Below are positions 46,948 through 57,446 of a stretch of 64,000 nucleotides of DNA, piece after piece. The notes below the pieces were generated by a model that was not told where the DNA came from, ran no database searches, and worked only from the letters and a program-made list of their open reading frames with translations. Made by a program: the position numbers and the translations under genes. The stretch is taken from NCBI GenBank assembly GCA_016717345.1, contig JADKFR010000008.1:1-64000 (forward strand). Reading direction: 5' to 3'. Position 1 is the stretch's first letter. The number at the start of each line of letters is the position of its first letter. Source of the DNA: Propionibacteriaceae bacterium (GTDB lineage Bacteria > Actinomycetota > Actinomycetes > Propionibacteriales > Propionibacteriaceae).

Positions 46948-47349
46948 TCAGACCAGACCGGCCGCATCCAGCAACTCCAGGGCCCGGGCGGCGGGGACGA
47001 GCTTCAGCACCAGCAGCGCCCGGTCGGCGCGTCCGGCCAGCTCGGCGTAGAGGTACTCCAGGTTCACCTCGGTGCCCTCGAAGACATCCAGAATGTCCGC
47101 CAGACCACCGGGACGGTCCGGCACCTCGACCCCGATGACCTCCGAGATCCGGGCCGTGACCCCGAGTTCAGCCACCGCGGCCAGCGCGCGGTCGGCGTCG
47201 TCGGGGATGAACCGCAGGATCCCGAAGCGATCGGTCTCGGCCAGCATCAGGGCCCGCAGGTTCACCCCGGCACCGGCCAGATGCCGCACCACGGGCGCCA
47301 TCCGGCCCTGCTGGCTCTCCAGGAACACCGACACCTGTCGCAGAATCAC
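46948..47349 (-). CDS. Tandem ACT-domain amino-acid-binding protein
   Basis: 133 residues made of two ACT domains (VSVFLESQQGRMAPVVRHLAGAGVNLRALMLAE and GVEVPDRPGGLADILDVFEGTEVNLEYLY). Homologues accompany phenylacetate-CoA ligase and indolepyruvate oxidoreductase genes, as here. It probably senses an aromatic amino acid and modulates the pathway. It is the last gene of the iorA-iorB-ligase-ACT operon, 10 bp after the ligase. Confidence 0.88.
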   Translation of the reverse strand: MILRQVSVFLESQQGRMAPVVRHLAGAGVNLRALMLAETDRFGILRFIPDDADRALAAVAELGVTARISEVIGVEVPDRPGGLADILDVFEGTEVNLEYLYAELAGRADRALLVLKLVPAARALELLDAAGLV

Positions 47350-47359
47350 GTCGCGCTCC

Positions 47360-48656
<1,297 letters not shown>

Positions 48657-48667
<11 letters not shown>

Positions 48668-49256
48668 GGGCGAGCTCCTCCACTTGCCGGGTGGCCAGCC
48701 CGCGTCCGACGTCGAAGGCGGCCTGGTTCGCCTCGTAGGTTCCCCGCGGTGAGAGCGCGCGCAGCGCCTCGGCGAAGCTGTCCATCCCGAGGGGGACGAA
48801 GACCGACGCGGCCCCCAGCAGCGCGGTGTTGCGCACCTTCATCGGGACGCTGCGCCGGATCGAGGCCAGTTCGACCCGCACCAGCCGGTCGAAGAGCCGG
48901 GCGATCTCGGCGTCGAGGTCGTCGGGGTACTCGTCCACCCCGACCGGCAGGATCGGCGTCGCCAGATAGCACGCGGCCGCCTCCGGTGCCGCCCAGGGTG
49001 CCCAGCGGAGTAGTTCCATCGGTTCGAGCGCGAGGATCACGTCGGCCCGTCCCTGATCGATGACCGCCGAGTGGACCCGCGGCCCGAAGCGGACGTGGCT
49101 GAAGACCGGCCCGCCGCGCCGCGACATCCCGTGGATCTCGCTCTTCTTGACGTCGTGTCCCGCCAGGGCCGCCGCCTCGGCGAGGATGTCGCTGGCGAGC
49201 ACGATCCCCTGGCCGCCGACCCCCACCATCAGGACGTTGAACACCGGCTCATTCAT
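48657..49256 (-). CDS. iorB: Indolepyruvate oxidoreductase beta subunit
   Basis: 199 residues, the gamma/delta-type subunit of 2-oxoacid oxidoreductases (NVLMVGVGGQGIVLASDILAEAA, KSEIHGMSRRGGPVFSHVRFG). With IorA it decarboxylates aryl pyruvates to aryl-acetyl-CoA with a low-potential acceptor. It overlaps both iorA and the ligase gene, so all three are co-translated. Confidence 0.93.
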
Positions 49257-50925
49257 GCGACGCGCCGATCGGGTGCAGGGCCAGCAGCTGCCTTCGGGCC
49301 GCCTTCTTGCCTGCCAGCTTGTCCAGCTTCTTCAGCTTGGTGCTCTCGATCAGGCACAGGCCCATCACCACCAGCAGCCGTACCCCCGGACGATCGGCCA
49401 GGGTGTCGATGGCCTCCGAGATCGCCGCGGTGTCGTACGCGTCGACCATCCCGAAGTTCGCTGCCGGAAGGCCGAACGCCCTGGCCAGGAGCTCGTAGTC
49501 GACGCTGGGGGCGTCGGAGCGTCCGAGCCGCTCGCCGCTCATCGGGTTCGGCTGCATCCCGGTCATGGCCGTCGTGCCGTTGTCGAGCACGATGTACAGG
49601 CCGTCACGGCCGTTCCAGACGGCGTTGAGGAGCCCGGTGATCCCGGAATGGGCGAACGTGGAGTCGCCGATAACGGCCGCGATCCGGCCGCGCTGCTCCG
49701 GGGGTGCGACGACGTCCATGCCCTGAGCCATGGTCAGCGAGGCGCCCATGTCGAGCAGCGTGTCCATCGCGTCATACGGCGGGAGCACGCCGAGGGAGTA
49801 GCAGCCGATGTCTCCGGCGACGATCATCTGCTTGCGTCGCAGCTCGGCGAAGACGTGGTCGTGAGGACAGCCGGCGCACAGCCCGGGGCGCCGCGCCGGC
49901 ACCGGGAAGCCGGCCTGCTTCGTCGGGTGCGCGGGCGTCCCCCCGAGTCCCGCGGCAACGATCGCCGGCGTGAACTCGCCGATGGCCGGGAAGGCGTCCT
50001 TGCCCAGGCAGTCGATCCCCCACGCCCGCAGTTGCGTTTCGATCACCGGGTCGAGTTCCTCCACCACGTACAACGTCTCCACGGACGCAGCGAACTGCTC
50101 GATCATCCGCCGGGGCAGCGGGTGGACCAGCCCCAACTTCAGGACGGCCGCCTCGGGGGCGACCTCCTTGACGTAGCTGTACGGGATGCCCGAGGTGATG
50201 ATGCCGACGGACGCTCGGCCGGCCTCGGCGGTCAGTTCGATCCGGTTGGCGGGGTGGTTCTCGGCGGCCTCGGCCAGCGCTGCCATCCGGTCCTCCACGA
50301 TCCGCCGGCGGCGGCGGGCGTTGCCGGGGATCATCACGTACTTGCCTGGATTTCGGACGAATCCCCTCGCCAGGGGCTGTTCGGTGGGCTGCGGTGCCCC
50401 CGGCGGCACCGGCGCGACCAGGCTCTTGGAGTGAGAGGTGCGGGTTGTCATCCGCAGGAAGACCGGGGTGTCGTACGCCTCGGACAGCTCGAAGGCGAGC
50501 CGGGTGAACTCGCGCGCCTCCTGCGAATCGGACGGCTCCAGCATCGGCAGTTTCGCGGCGATCGCGTAGTGGCGGTTGTCCTGCTCGTTCTGGGATGAGT
50601 GCATCTCGGGGTCGTCCGCGGTGACCACCACCAACCCTGCGCGCACGCCCAGGTAACTGGCCGTGAACAGCGGGTCGGCGGCCACGTTCACCCCGACGTG
50701 CTTCATGGTGACCAGCGCGCGACCGCCGGCCAGTGACGCACCCACGCCGACCTCGAGGGCGACCTTCTCGTTGACCGACCACTCGGTGTAGACCTCGGGC
50801 CGGCGACTCAACGCCTCCAGGATTTCGGTGGACGGCGTCCCGGGATAGCCGCATCCGACGGCCACCCCCGCCTCCCAGGCTCCCAGGGCAACTGCTTCGT
50901 TGCCCGATAGCAGTCGCGTCCGCAT
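49249..50925 (-). CDS. iorA: Indolepyruvate oxidoreductase alpha subunit, no C-terminal ferredoxin domain
   Basis: 558 residues from the ATG at 50925, which follows GAGGAAAGGA. The N-terminal domain has GCGYPGTPSTEIL and SVNEKVALEVGVGASLAGGR. The middle has GLCAGCPHDHVF (conserved CxxCxH) and the TPP site is AAVIGDSTFAHSGITGLLNAVWN with IVLDNGTTAMTG. Many IorA proteins add a C-terminal 8-Cys ferredoxin-like domain (about 60 residues). Here the protein stops at LLALHPIGASHE without any CxxCxxCxxxCP motif. Electron exit must therefore use another carrier, or the domain is encoded elsewhere. Confidence 0.93.
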   Translation of the reverse strand: MRTRLLSGNEAVALGAWEAGVAVGCGYPGTPSTEILEALSRRPEVYTEWSVNEKVALEVGVGASLAGGRALVTMKHVGVNVAADPLFTASYLGVRAGLVVVTADDPEMHSSQNEQDNRHYAIAAKLPMLEPSDSQEAREFTRLAFELSEAYDTPVFLRMTTRTSHSKSLVAPVPPGAPQPTEQPLARGFVRNPGKYVMIPGNARRRRRIVEDRMAALAEAAENHPANRIELTAEAGRASVGIITSGIPYSYVKEVAPEAAVLKLGLVHPLPRRMIEQFAASVETLYVVEELDPVIETQLRAWGIDCLGKDAFPAIGEFTPAIVAAGLGGTPAHPTKQAGFPVPARRPGLCAGCPHDHVFAELRRKQMIVAGDIGCYSLGVLPPYDAMDTLLDMGASLTMAQGMDVVAPPEQRGRIAAVIGDSTFAHSGITGLLNAVWNGRDGLYIVLDNGTTAMTGMQPNPMSGERLGRSDAPSVDYELLARAFGLPAANFGMVDAYDTAAISEAIDTLADRPGVRLLVVMGLCLIESTKLKKLDKLAGKKAARRQLLALHPIGASHE

Positions 50926-50941
50926 CGGCGTCCTTTCCTCT

Positions 50942-50956
50942 ACTACGCCGCGTAGT
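50942..50956. promoter_or_regulatory. Palindrome in the iorA / tryptophanase divergent region
   Basis: ACTACGC-C-GCGTAGT, a perfect 7-1-7 inverted repeat, lies 16 bp upstream of the iorA start and just before its ribosome site. The position suits a repressor site, but the regulator is unknown. Confidence 0.45.
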
Positions 50957-51150
50957 GTAAGCCCGTTTCGAGCGCGCTTCGGCACAGGTCCTTCCCGCGG
51001 AACGGCTGGCGGAACCGCCCATCCCAGACCCGGGCACGTGACGCTCCAGCGCTGGATTGGCCCCTACGATGACGGGGCAGAATCGGCGGTTCGGCCGCCG
51101 TCGTCGGAACCCACCAGGGGCTCTCAGACGCAATGAACCATGGAGACAAC

Positions 51151-52599
51151 ATGTCAAAGGTGACTTTCTTCAAAGGCGAGCAGTTTCCGCTGGAAATGCA
51201 CAAGGTCCGGATCATTCAGAAACTCAACCTGCTGCCCATCGAGGAGCGCCTACAGGCGATGAATGACGCCGGTTGCAACACCTTCCTGCTGCAGAACCGG
51301 GACGTGTTCCTCGACATGCTGACGGACTCCGGCGTCAACGCGATGAGCGACCAGCAACTCGCCGCCATGATGATCGCCGATGACGCCTACGCCGGCAGCG
51401 CCACCTACACCCGGCTCTACGACAAGCTCGTGGAACTGTTCGGGATGGACTTCTTCCTGCCCACCCACCAGGGCCGGGCGGCGGAGAACATCGTGTCGAA
51501 GGTGTTGGTTCGCCCGCACACGGTGGTCCCGATGAACTACCACTTCACCACCTCCAAGGCTCACGTCACGGTCAACGGCGGCGAGGTGCTGGAGCTGATC
51601 ACCCCCGAAGGACTCGAGGTCAGCAGCACCAACCAGTTCAAGGGCAACTTCGACGTCGACGCCCTGGAGGCGCTCGTCGCCGATCGGGGAGCTGACGCGA
51701 TCGCGTTCGTCCGGATGGAGGCGGGCACCAACCTGATCGGCGGCCAGCCGTTCTCGCTGGCGAACCTGCGCGAGGTCAAGGCGACCTGCGACCGGCACGG
51801 CCTGCTGCTGGTGCTGGACGCCAGCCTGCTCGCCGACAACCTGTACTTCATCAAGCAGCGCGAAGCCGACTGCGCCGACATGACGATCCCCGAGATCACC
51901 AGGGCGATCGCCGACTGCGCCGACATCATCTACTTCTCGGCGCGCAAGCTCGGTTTCGGCCGCGGCGGCGGCATCTGCATCCGCGACGAGGAGATGTACA
52001 AGCGCATGCGCGGCTTCGTCCCGATGTACGAAGGGTTCCTCACCTACGGCGGCATGTCGGTGCGGGAGATGGAGGCGATCACCGTCGGCCTCGACGAGAC
52101 CATGGACGAGGACATGATCAGCCAGGGGCCGCTGTTCATCAAGTACATGGTCGAGGACCTCGACCGTCGCGGCGTCCCGGTGATCACCCCGGCCGGCGGG
52201 CTGGGCGCCCATCTGGACGCGATGCGGTTCCTGCCCCACGTCCCGCAGAGCCAGTACCCGGCCGGCGCGCTGGCAGCCGCGCTCTTCATCGCCTCCGGGG
52301 TGCGCGGCATGGAACGCGGCACCCTGTCGGAGCAGCGGGACGCCGACGGTGTCGAGCCGATGGCGAACATGGAACTCGTCCGGCTGGCCCTGCCGCGACG
52401 GGTGTTCACCCTGTCCCAGGTCAGCTACGCCGTCGACCGGATCGACTGGCTCTTCGCCAACCGCGAGCTCATCGGCGGCCTGGAGTTCGTGGAGGAGCCG
52501 GAGATCCTGCGCTTCTTCTACGGGCGCCTCGCGCCCATCGGCGACTGGCAGGAGCGGCTGGTGGCGAAGTTCCGGGAGGACTTCCAGGACAGCCTCTGA
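51151..52599 (+). CDS. tnaA: Tryptophanase / tyrosine phenol-lyase family beta-eliminating lyase
   Basis: 482 residues from the ATG at 51151 behind GGAG; an upstream ATG at 51133 is also in frame. PLP-dependent type I fold: EERLQAMNDAGCNTFLLQNRDVF, LTDSGVNAMSD, AYAGSATYTRLYDKL, PTHQGRAAENI, GGQPFSLANLREV and the PLP Lys266 in YFSARKLGFGRGGG. The enzyme splits tryptophan (to indole, pyruvate and ammonia) or tyrosine. The two specificities cannot be separated safely here, because the usual SGKKD/SAKKD block is altered to SARKL. Divergent from iorAB, it fits aromatic amino-acid fermentation. Confidence 0.85.
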   Translation: MSKVTFFKGEQFPLEMHKVRIIQKLNLLPIEERLQAMNDAGCNTFLLQNRDVFLDMLTDSGVNAMSDQQLAAMMIADDAYAGSATYTRLYDKLVELFGMDFFLPTHQGRAAENIVSKVLVRPHTVVPMNYHFTTSKAHVTVNGGEVLELITPEGLEVSSTNQFKGNFDVDALEALVADRGADAIAFVRMEAGTNLIGGQPFSLANLREVKATCDRHGLLLVLDASLLADNLYFIKQREADCADMTIPEITRAIADCADIIYFSARKLGFGRGGGICIRDEEMYKRMRGFVPMYEGFLTYGGMSVREMEAITVGLDETMDEDMISQGPLFIKYMVEDLDRRGVPVITPAGGLGAHLDAMRFLPHVPQSQYPAGALAAALFIASGVRGMERGTLSEQRDADGVEPMANMELVRLALPRRVFTLSQVSYAVDRIDWLFANRELIGGLEFVEEPEILRFFYGRLAPIGDWQERLVAKFREDFQDSL

Positions 52600-52724
52600 G
52601 GCCCCCGTGCCCTGGCGCCCAACCTCGGGACGGGCGCCAGGGCACCAGTGTGACGAATCCTCGTGTTGTCGCCTGCACGTACGACCTTGGTGCTAGTGTT
52701 CCCGGTGAGCAAGCGCTCACAGCA

Positions 52725-52752
52725 GGGTTGTTACCCGCACGGGGCAAGACCT
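52725..52752 (+). promoter_or_regulatory. RAT site: BglG/LicT antiterminator target
   Basis: GGGTTGTTACCCGCACGGGG followed by CAAGACCT matches the ribonucleic antiterminator consensus GGATTGTTAC...GGCAAAACCT. It overlaps the 5' arm of the terminator below, so binding of the antiterminator would exclude the terminator fold. It lies 77 bp upstream of the PTS gene. Confidence 0.85.
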
Positions 52753-52791
52753 GGGATGCACCCCACATGCATCTCGGGTCTTTTTCTTTTT
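52747..52791 (+). terminator. Conditional intrinsic terminator in the PTS leader
   Basis: A 13-bp stem (52747-52759 with 52769-52781, two G-U pairs) and a 9-base loop are followed by TTTTTCTTTTT, a rare true T-run in this GC-rich sequence. It is mutually exclusive with the RAT hairpin. Confidence 0.85.
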
Positions 52792-52828
52792 CCCGCGCCG
52801 ACAGGCGCCAACAGGAAAGGATTGCCAC

Positions 52829-54856
52829 ATGGCAACCACAGCAGAGGAGATCGTCGACAAGCTCGGCGGTCCCAGCAACATCATGAGCCTGACGCACTGC
52901 GCGACCAGGCTCCGCTTCGAACTCCACGACGCCAGCAACGTCGACCAGGCCGCCGTCGAATCCATCAAGGGCGTCATGGGCGCGGTCCCGCAGTCCGGTG
53001 ACCGGTTCCAGGTCGTCATCGGCGGCGCCGTCCAGACCACCTTCAACGAGATCATGAACCTGCCGTCGATGTCGGGGGTGGGCAAGGGCCTGACCGACGC
53101 CGACGTGAAGGCCAGGGAACGGGCCAAGGCCCGCGGCAAGTCGGCCTGGCTGGACTTCTTCTTCGAGTACCTGTCCGACTCGTTCCGTCCCCTTCTCGGT
53201 GTGCTGCTCGGCTCCTCGCTGATCATCGCGATCGCCGCCATCCTCGACGCCCTGCACATCGTCCCGTTCCAGGGCGTTGACCGTATGACAGCCGCGGGCG
53301 CCACCTGGGTGTTCTGGGACTCGATGTGGCGCTCCGTGCTGTACTTCCTGCCGATCATGGTCGCGTACAACGCCTCCAAGAAACTGAACGTGGACCCGTG
53401 GATCGGTGGATCGATCATGGCGGCGATGTTCACCCCGGAATTCATCTCCCTCTCCACCGCGGCCGACACCGTCTGCACCAAGACCCCCCTCGGCACCCAG
53501 TGTGTGGCCACGATCGCCGGACTGCCGATGCAGTTGAACAACTACGGCGGCCAGGTGTTCGTGCCGCTGATCATGGTCGCGGTGCTGGCGTTGGTCTACA
53601 AGCTGCTGAAGAAGATCTTCCCGGAGAACATCCAGATGGTGTTCGTCCCGTTCTTCTCAATGCTGATCATGATCCCGGTCACCGCCTTCCTGATCGGCCC
53701 GCTCGGTATCTGGATCGGCAGCGGTCTCGGCTACGGGCTCGCGTGGCTGAACAACACGGTGCCGCTGCTGTTCGCCGTCCTGATCCCGATGCTCTACCCG
53801 TTCCTGGTGCCGCTCGGCCTGCACTGGCCGCTCAACGCGCTCATGCTGGCCAACATCAGCACCCTGGGCTACGACTTCATCCAGGGCCCGATGGGCACGT
53901 GGAACTTCGCCTGCTTCGGCGCCACCGCCGGCGTCCTCGTCGTCGCCACCCGGGCCCGCCACGACGAGGTGCGCCAGACCGCGATCGGTGCCCTGGCCGC
54001 GGGCCTGCTGGGCGGCATCTCGGAGCCGTCCCTGTACGGCATCCACCTGCGCTACAAGCGGATCTACCCGCGCATGCTGATTGGCTGCGCAACGGGTGGC
54101 CTGACAATCGGCATCCTCGGCTGGATCTTCAGCCCCGTCAAGACCGGCGCCTTCGCCTTCACCTCGTTGCTCACCATCCCCGTCTTCAACCCGATCTGGA
54201 TCTACGCGATCTCGATCGCCGCCGCCTTCGCCGTGTCGATGATCCTGGTCATCGCCTCCGACTACCGGACCCCCGAGCAGAAGGCCGAGTTTGAGGCCGA
54301 GCGCGAGCAGGCCGCGGCCGACCTGGCGATGGAGAAGGCCCGCAAGGCAGCTCCGGCCGCCGTAGCAGCCTCCGCCGGCGGCGGTGTCGCCACCCTGGTC
54401 AAGACCGACGTTGTCATCGCCCCCGTGGCCGGCAAGGTCGTGCCGCTGGCCGAGGTCAACGACAAGGTGTTCGCCTCCAAGGTGCTGGGGGATGGCGTCG
54501 GGATCATTCCGAGCGATGGTCACATCGTCGCCCCCGTGGCCGGTGTGCTGGTCACCGTCCCCGACTCCGGCCACGCCTTCGGGCTCAAGACGGACGACGG
54601 CGTCGAGGTGCTGGTGCACGTCGGCATCGACACCGTTCAGCTCGAGGGCAAGGGCTTCACGGTCGAGTGCCGCAAGGACGAGCGGGTCGAAGCTGGTGAC
54701 CTGCTGGCCAAGGTGGACCTGGACGTCATCAAGGCGGCCGGCTACGACACGACCACCATCGTGGTCGTGATCAACACGCTGGCGCTCAAGGCGGTGACTC
54801 CGCGGCCCCCGAGCGTGGTGGCCAGTGGGGACCCCGTCATCGACGTGACCCCCTGA
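52829..54856 (+). CDS. Beta-glucoside-type PTS transporter, EIIBCA
   Basis: 675 residues in the order IIB-IIC-IIA, as in BglF. IIB carries the phospho-Cys24 in SLTHCATRLRFEL. IIC has about ten TM helices (105-470) with GGISEPSLYGIHLRYKR. IIA has the phospho-His in GVEVLVHVGIDTVQLEGKGF near residue 600. It imports and phosphorylates a beta-glucoside (salicin, arbutin or cellobiose-type). ATG at 52829 after GGAAAGG. Expression is set by the leader RAT/terminator and the BglG-type gene just downstream. No phospho-beta-glucosidase gene is adjacent. Confidence 0.93.
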   Translation: MATTAEEIVDKLGGPSNIMSLTHCATRLRFELHDASNVDQAAVESIKGVMGAVPQSGDRFQVVIGGAVQTTFNEIMNLPSMSGVGKGLTDADVKARERAKARGKSAWLDFFFEYLSDSFRPLLGVLLGSSLIIAIAAILDALHIVPFQGVDRMTAAGATWVFWDSMWRSVLYFLPIMVAYNASKKLNVDPWIGGSIMAAMFTPEFISLSTAADTVCTKTPLGTQCVATIAGLPMQLNNYGGQVFVPLIMVAVLALVYKLLKKIFPENIQMVFVPFFSMLIMIPVTAFLIGPLGIWIGSGLGYGLAWLNNTVPLLFAVLIPMLYPFLVPLGLHWPLNALMLANISTLGYDFIQGPMGTWNFACFGATAGVLVVATRARHDEVRQTAIGALAAGLLGGISEPSLYGIHLRYKRIYPRMLIGCATGGLTIGILGWIFSPVKTGAFAFTSLLTIPVFNPIWIYAISIAAAFAVSMILVIASDYRTPEQKAEFEAEREQAAADLAMEKARKAAPAAVAASAGGGVATLVKTDVVIAPVAGKVVPLAEVNDKVFASKVLGDGVGIIPSDGHIVAPVAGVLVTVPDSGHAFGLKTDDGVEVLVHVGIDTVQLEGKGFTVECRKDERVEAGDLLAKVDLDVIKAAGYDTTTIVVVINTLALKAVTPRPPSVVASGDPVIDVTP

Positions 54857-54890
54857 AAGGAGTGACCGTCGTCGCTCGTCGAGCGACCCG

Positions 54891-55739
54891 GTGACTGATA
54901 TGGAGATCGTGCGCGTCTTCAACAACAACCTCGTCCTCGCCAAGGACGGGGCCGGACGCGAGGTGATTCTGACCGGCCGTGGCCTGGGATTCCAGGCCCG
55001 GCCGGGTCAGGCCGTCGACCAGAGCAGGGTCGTTCGGATCTTCATGCCGATGGACGGGCGGGACCCCGACCATCTGGCCCACCTGCTCGCGGGCATCCCT
55101 CCCGAACACATTCAGCTTGTGGGCGCGGCGATGACCGACGTGGGGTTGGACGCGCTGGCGCGGAACCCGGCCCTGGTGATCGCCCTGGCCGACCACGTGA
55201 GTTTCGCCCTGCGACGCATCACGATCGGCATGGACCTGGAGTACCCACTGCTGGCCGAGGTGAAGAACCTGTACGCCGAGGAGTACGCCCAGGGCGAAGC
55301 CCTGGTGGCAGCCGTGAACGCCCGCAGCGAGGTCCAACTCCCCCGCGCCGAAGCCGTGGGTCTCGCGTTACACCTGGTCAACGCCGGGTTCTCCACCGGA
55401 GACCTTTCCTACACGTACACGATGACCGGCGTGATCCAGCAGATGGTGTCGGTGATCGAGCAAGCCTTCGACATGCGGCTCGACCCGGGCAGCGTGAGCG
55501 TCGGACGATTCGTCACCCACCTTCGCTACCTGTTCGTCCGGATCCACCAGCACAAGCAGCTCGACGAAGAGCAGCACTCGATGGTGGGACGCGCGATCCG
55601 GGATGCCTATCCGAGCGCTGTCGACTGCGCCCTGCGGCTGGCGTCGCTGCTCGAACTCCGCCTGGGATCGAGCCTCACCGATGACGAGGTGTCCTACCTC
55701 ACCCTGCATGTGGCGCGGGTCGCCACCGACGCGTCCTGA
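54891..55739 (+). CDS. BglG/LicT-family transcriptional antiterminator
   Basis: 282 residues. The N-terminal CAT RNA-binding domain (MEIVRVFNNNLVLAKDGAGREVILTGRGLGF) is followed by two PRD domains (about 70-170 and 175-280). PRD His residues are visible in LALADHVSFAL, EVKNLYAEEYAQGE, FVTHLRYLFVRI and YLTLHVARV. It binds the RAT upstream of the PTS gene when that transporter is busy. GTG at 54891, or ATG at 54900 where the CAT domain begins. Confidence 0.94.
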   Translation: MTDMEIVRVFNNNLVLAKDGAGREVILTGRGLGFQARPGQAVDQSRVVRIFMPMDGRDPDHLAHLLAGIPPEHIQLVGAAMTDVGLDALARNPALVIALADHVSFALRRITIGMDLEYPLLAEVKNLYAEEYAQGEALVAAVNARSEVQLPRAEAVGLALHLVNAGFSTGDLSYTYTMTGVIQQMVSVIEQAFDMRLDPGSVSVGRFVTHLRYLFVRIHQHKQLDEEQHSMVGRAIRDAYPSAVDCALRLASLLELRLGSSLTDDEVSYLTLHVARVATDAS

Positions 55740-55798
55740 TCTCAGCGATTGCCGCCGGCCGCACCCCTCAGGGAGTGGCCGCCAACCGAGGACCGGCC

Positions 55799-56551
55799 TC
55801 AGCGCCCCCCCGAGCCGTCCGCCACCACGTACGAACGGGCCGAAGCCAGCAACTCGTGGTTTCTGTCGGTGATCAGCGCGCATTCCTGCAGTTCCAACGC
55901 CTTGAACAGGGTGGACTTGCCGAACTTGGAACTGTCGATGAGGACGAAGGACTCGTTGCTGTTGTCGTGAACGATGCGCTTCTTCGAAGCCTCGCGAATA
56001 TCGAAGGTGCTGAGGCCCGCTTTCGCACTGCAACCACTCGCCCCGATGAAGGCCTTGTCAAAGAAGATGTCGTGCAGCAGCCGCTCCGTCAGGGAGCCGG
56101 CGATCGATCCGATGCTGGCCAGGTATTCCCCGGCCAGCACGGTGATCCGCATCCGTTCGTCGGGGAGCAGGTTGAGCAGGTGGGTATTGGAGGTGACCAC
56201 CTGGATCCTGCGTCCCCTCAGGAAGGGCATCATCTGCAACGTGGTGGTCCCGGAGTCGAGGTAGATGGTGTCGCCATCGCTCACTTCCCGGGCTGCGGCC
56301 GCCGCAATGGCGACCTTGGCGTCCTTGTTGATCAACGCCTTCGCCTTGGACGGGAGCTCCGACAGGCGCTCGTTCAGCCGGACGGCACCCCCCCGCAGGG
56401 CGATCACCTGACCGGACTTGACCAGCGCATCAATGTCGCGACGGACGGTGGACGGCGAAACTCCGATGGAATCGACGAGGTCGTCGATATACACCATGTC
56501 AGCACTGAGAAGCGTCTCCAGAATCATGCGCTTCCGCTCGAACTGAATCAT
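55799..56551 (-). CDS. DeoR/GlpR-family transcriptional repressor
   Basis: 250 residues. A DeoR helix-turn-helix (RKRMILETLLSADMVYIDDLVDSIGVSPSTVRRDIDAL) at 6-45 is followed by a DeoR_C sugar-phosphate sensor with YLDSGTTTLQM, VTSNTHLLNLL, FIGASGCSAKAGLST and LIDSSKFGKSTLF. It probably represses the isomerase/kinase operon of which it is the last gene. Its start lies 53 bp inside the 3' end of the kinase gene. Confidence 0.93.
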   Translation of the reverse strand: MIQFERKRMILETLLSADMVYIDDLVDSIGVSPSTVRRDIDALVKSGQVIALRGGAVRLNERLSELPSKAKALINKDAKVAIAAAAAREVSDGDTIYLDSGTTTLQMMPFLRGRRIQVVTSNTHLLNLLPDERMRITVLAGEYLASIGSIAGSLTERLLHDIFFDKAFIGASGCSAKAGLSTFDIREASKKRIVHDNSNESFVLIDSSKFGKSTLFKALELQECALITDRNHELLASARSYVVADGSGGR

Positions 56552-57446
56552 GTCTGAGGTCCTCAATCGACGGCATGCTGGTTTGTGCGCCCACCCCGGT
56601 CGTCGCCATCGCGGCAACCTTTGCCGCGATGCCAGCAGCCCGCCCTTCGCTTTCCCCGTCCAGCAATGACGAGGCAAAGGCACCGACATAGGCATCGCCG
56701 GCACCGGTGGTATCGACGGCCCTCACGGGGACGACGGGCACCTCATGAACACCGCTCTGGGTGGAAATGAGGCTGCCAGCCGCGCCAAGGGTAAGAATCA
56801 CCCGGGGACAGTAGTTGCGGAGGAGCACTGCGGCCTCTCGCATGTCCGTGGGTTCGGCCAACTCCTCGCCGAGGAAGAATCGGGCCTCCTCCTCGTTCAC
56901 CACGAAGTAGTCGCAGGCGCGCGTGGTCTCGAGGTCGACCGCTCTGGCGGGGGCCGCGTTGTAGATGACCCGGGCACCGGCGGCGCTGGCGCAGCGAATG
57001 GCCTCCGCGTTGGATTCGGCAGGGATCTCGTTCTGGAGGATGACGATGCCGGCGCGCTCGAAGAGTGACTCGTTCTGCCGCACCCACTCGGGGGTCACTT
57101 CGGCGTTCGCGCCCCTCAGGATGGTGGCGTGCACCTCGCCGTTGGCGAGCACGTTCACCACCCCGAGGCCGGTGGGTGCGTCGACCTCGGCGAGGTGGCA
57201 TTCGATGCCCTGGGCCTCCAGGTTCGTTCTGCTGCCTCGTCCTCGCTCGTCCTTCCCGACTGCGCCCAGGAAGGTGACGTGCTGCCCGAGCCGGGCACAC
57301 TGCACCGCCTGGTTGGCCCCCTTGCCACCGAACTCCTCCCGCATCTCGGTGGCCAGGAGGGTCTCCCCCCGGTACGCGAGCCGCGGTTGGAACAGCAGCA
57401 GGTCGACGTTGATACTGCCGACAACGAGGATTTCAGGCTTTGACAT
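56499..57446 (-). CDS. PfkB-family sugar kinase (ribokinase-like)
   Basis: 315 residues from the ATG at 57446. It starts ILVVGSINVDLLL, has the substrate motif GGKGANQAVQCARLG (about 41-55), NEIPAESNAEAI, VNEEEARFFLGEE and the catalytic DTTGAGDAYVGAFAS near residue 250. It phosphorylates a pentose or related sugar. It overlaps the preceding 60-residue gene by 14 bp and the regulator by 53 bp. Confidence 0.93.
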   Translation of the reverse strand: MSKPEILVVGSINVDLLLFQPRLAYRGETLLATEMREEFGGKGANQAVQCARLGQHVTFLGAVGKDERGRGSRTNLEAQGIECHLAEVDAPTGLGVVNVLANGEVHATILRGANAEVTPEWVRQNESLFERAGIVILQNEIPAESNAEAIRCASAAGARVIYNAAPARAVDLETTRACDYFVVNEEEARFFLGEELAEPTDMREAAVLLRNYCPRVILTLGAAGSLISTQSGVHEVPVVPVRAVDTTGAGDAYVGAFASSLLDGESEGRAAGIAAKVAAMATTGVGAQTSMPSIEDLRHDSVRAEAHDSGDASQC

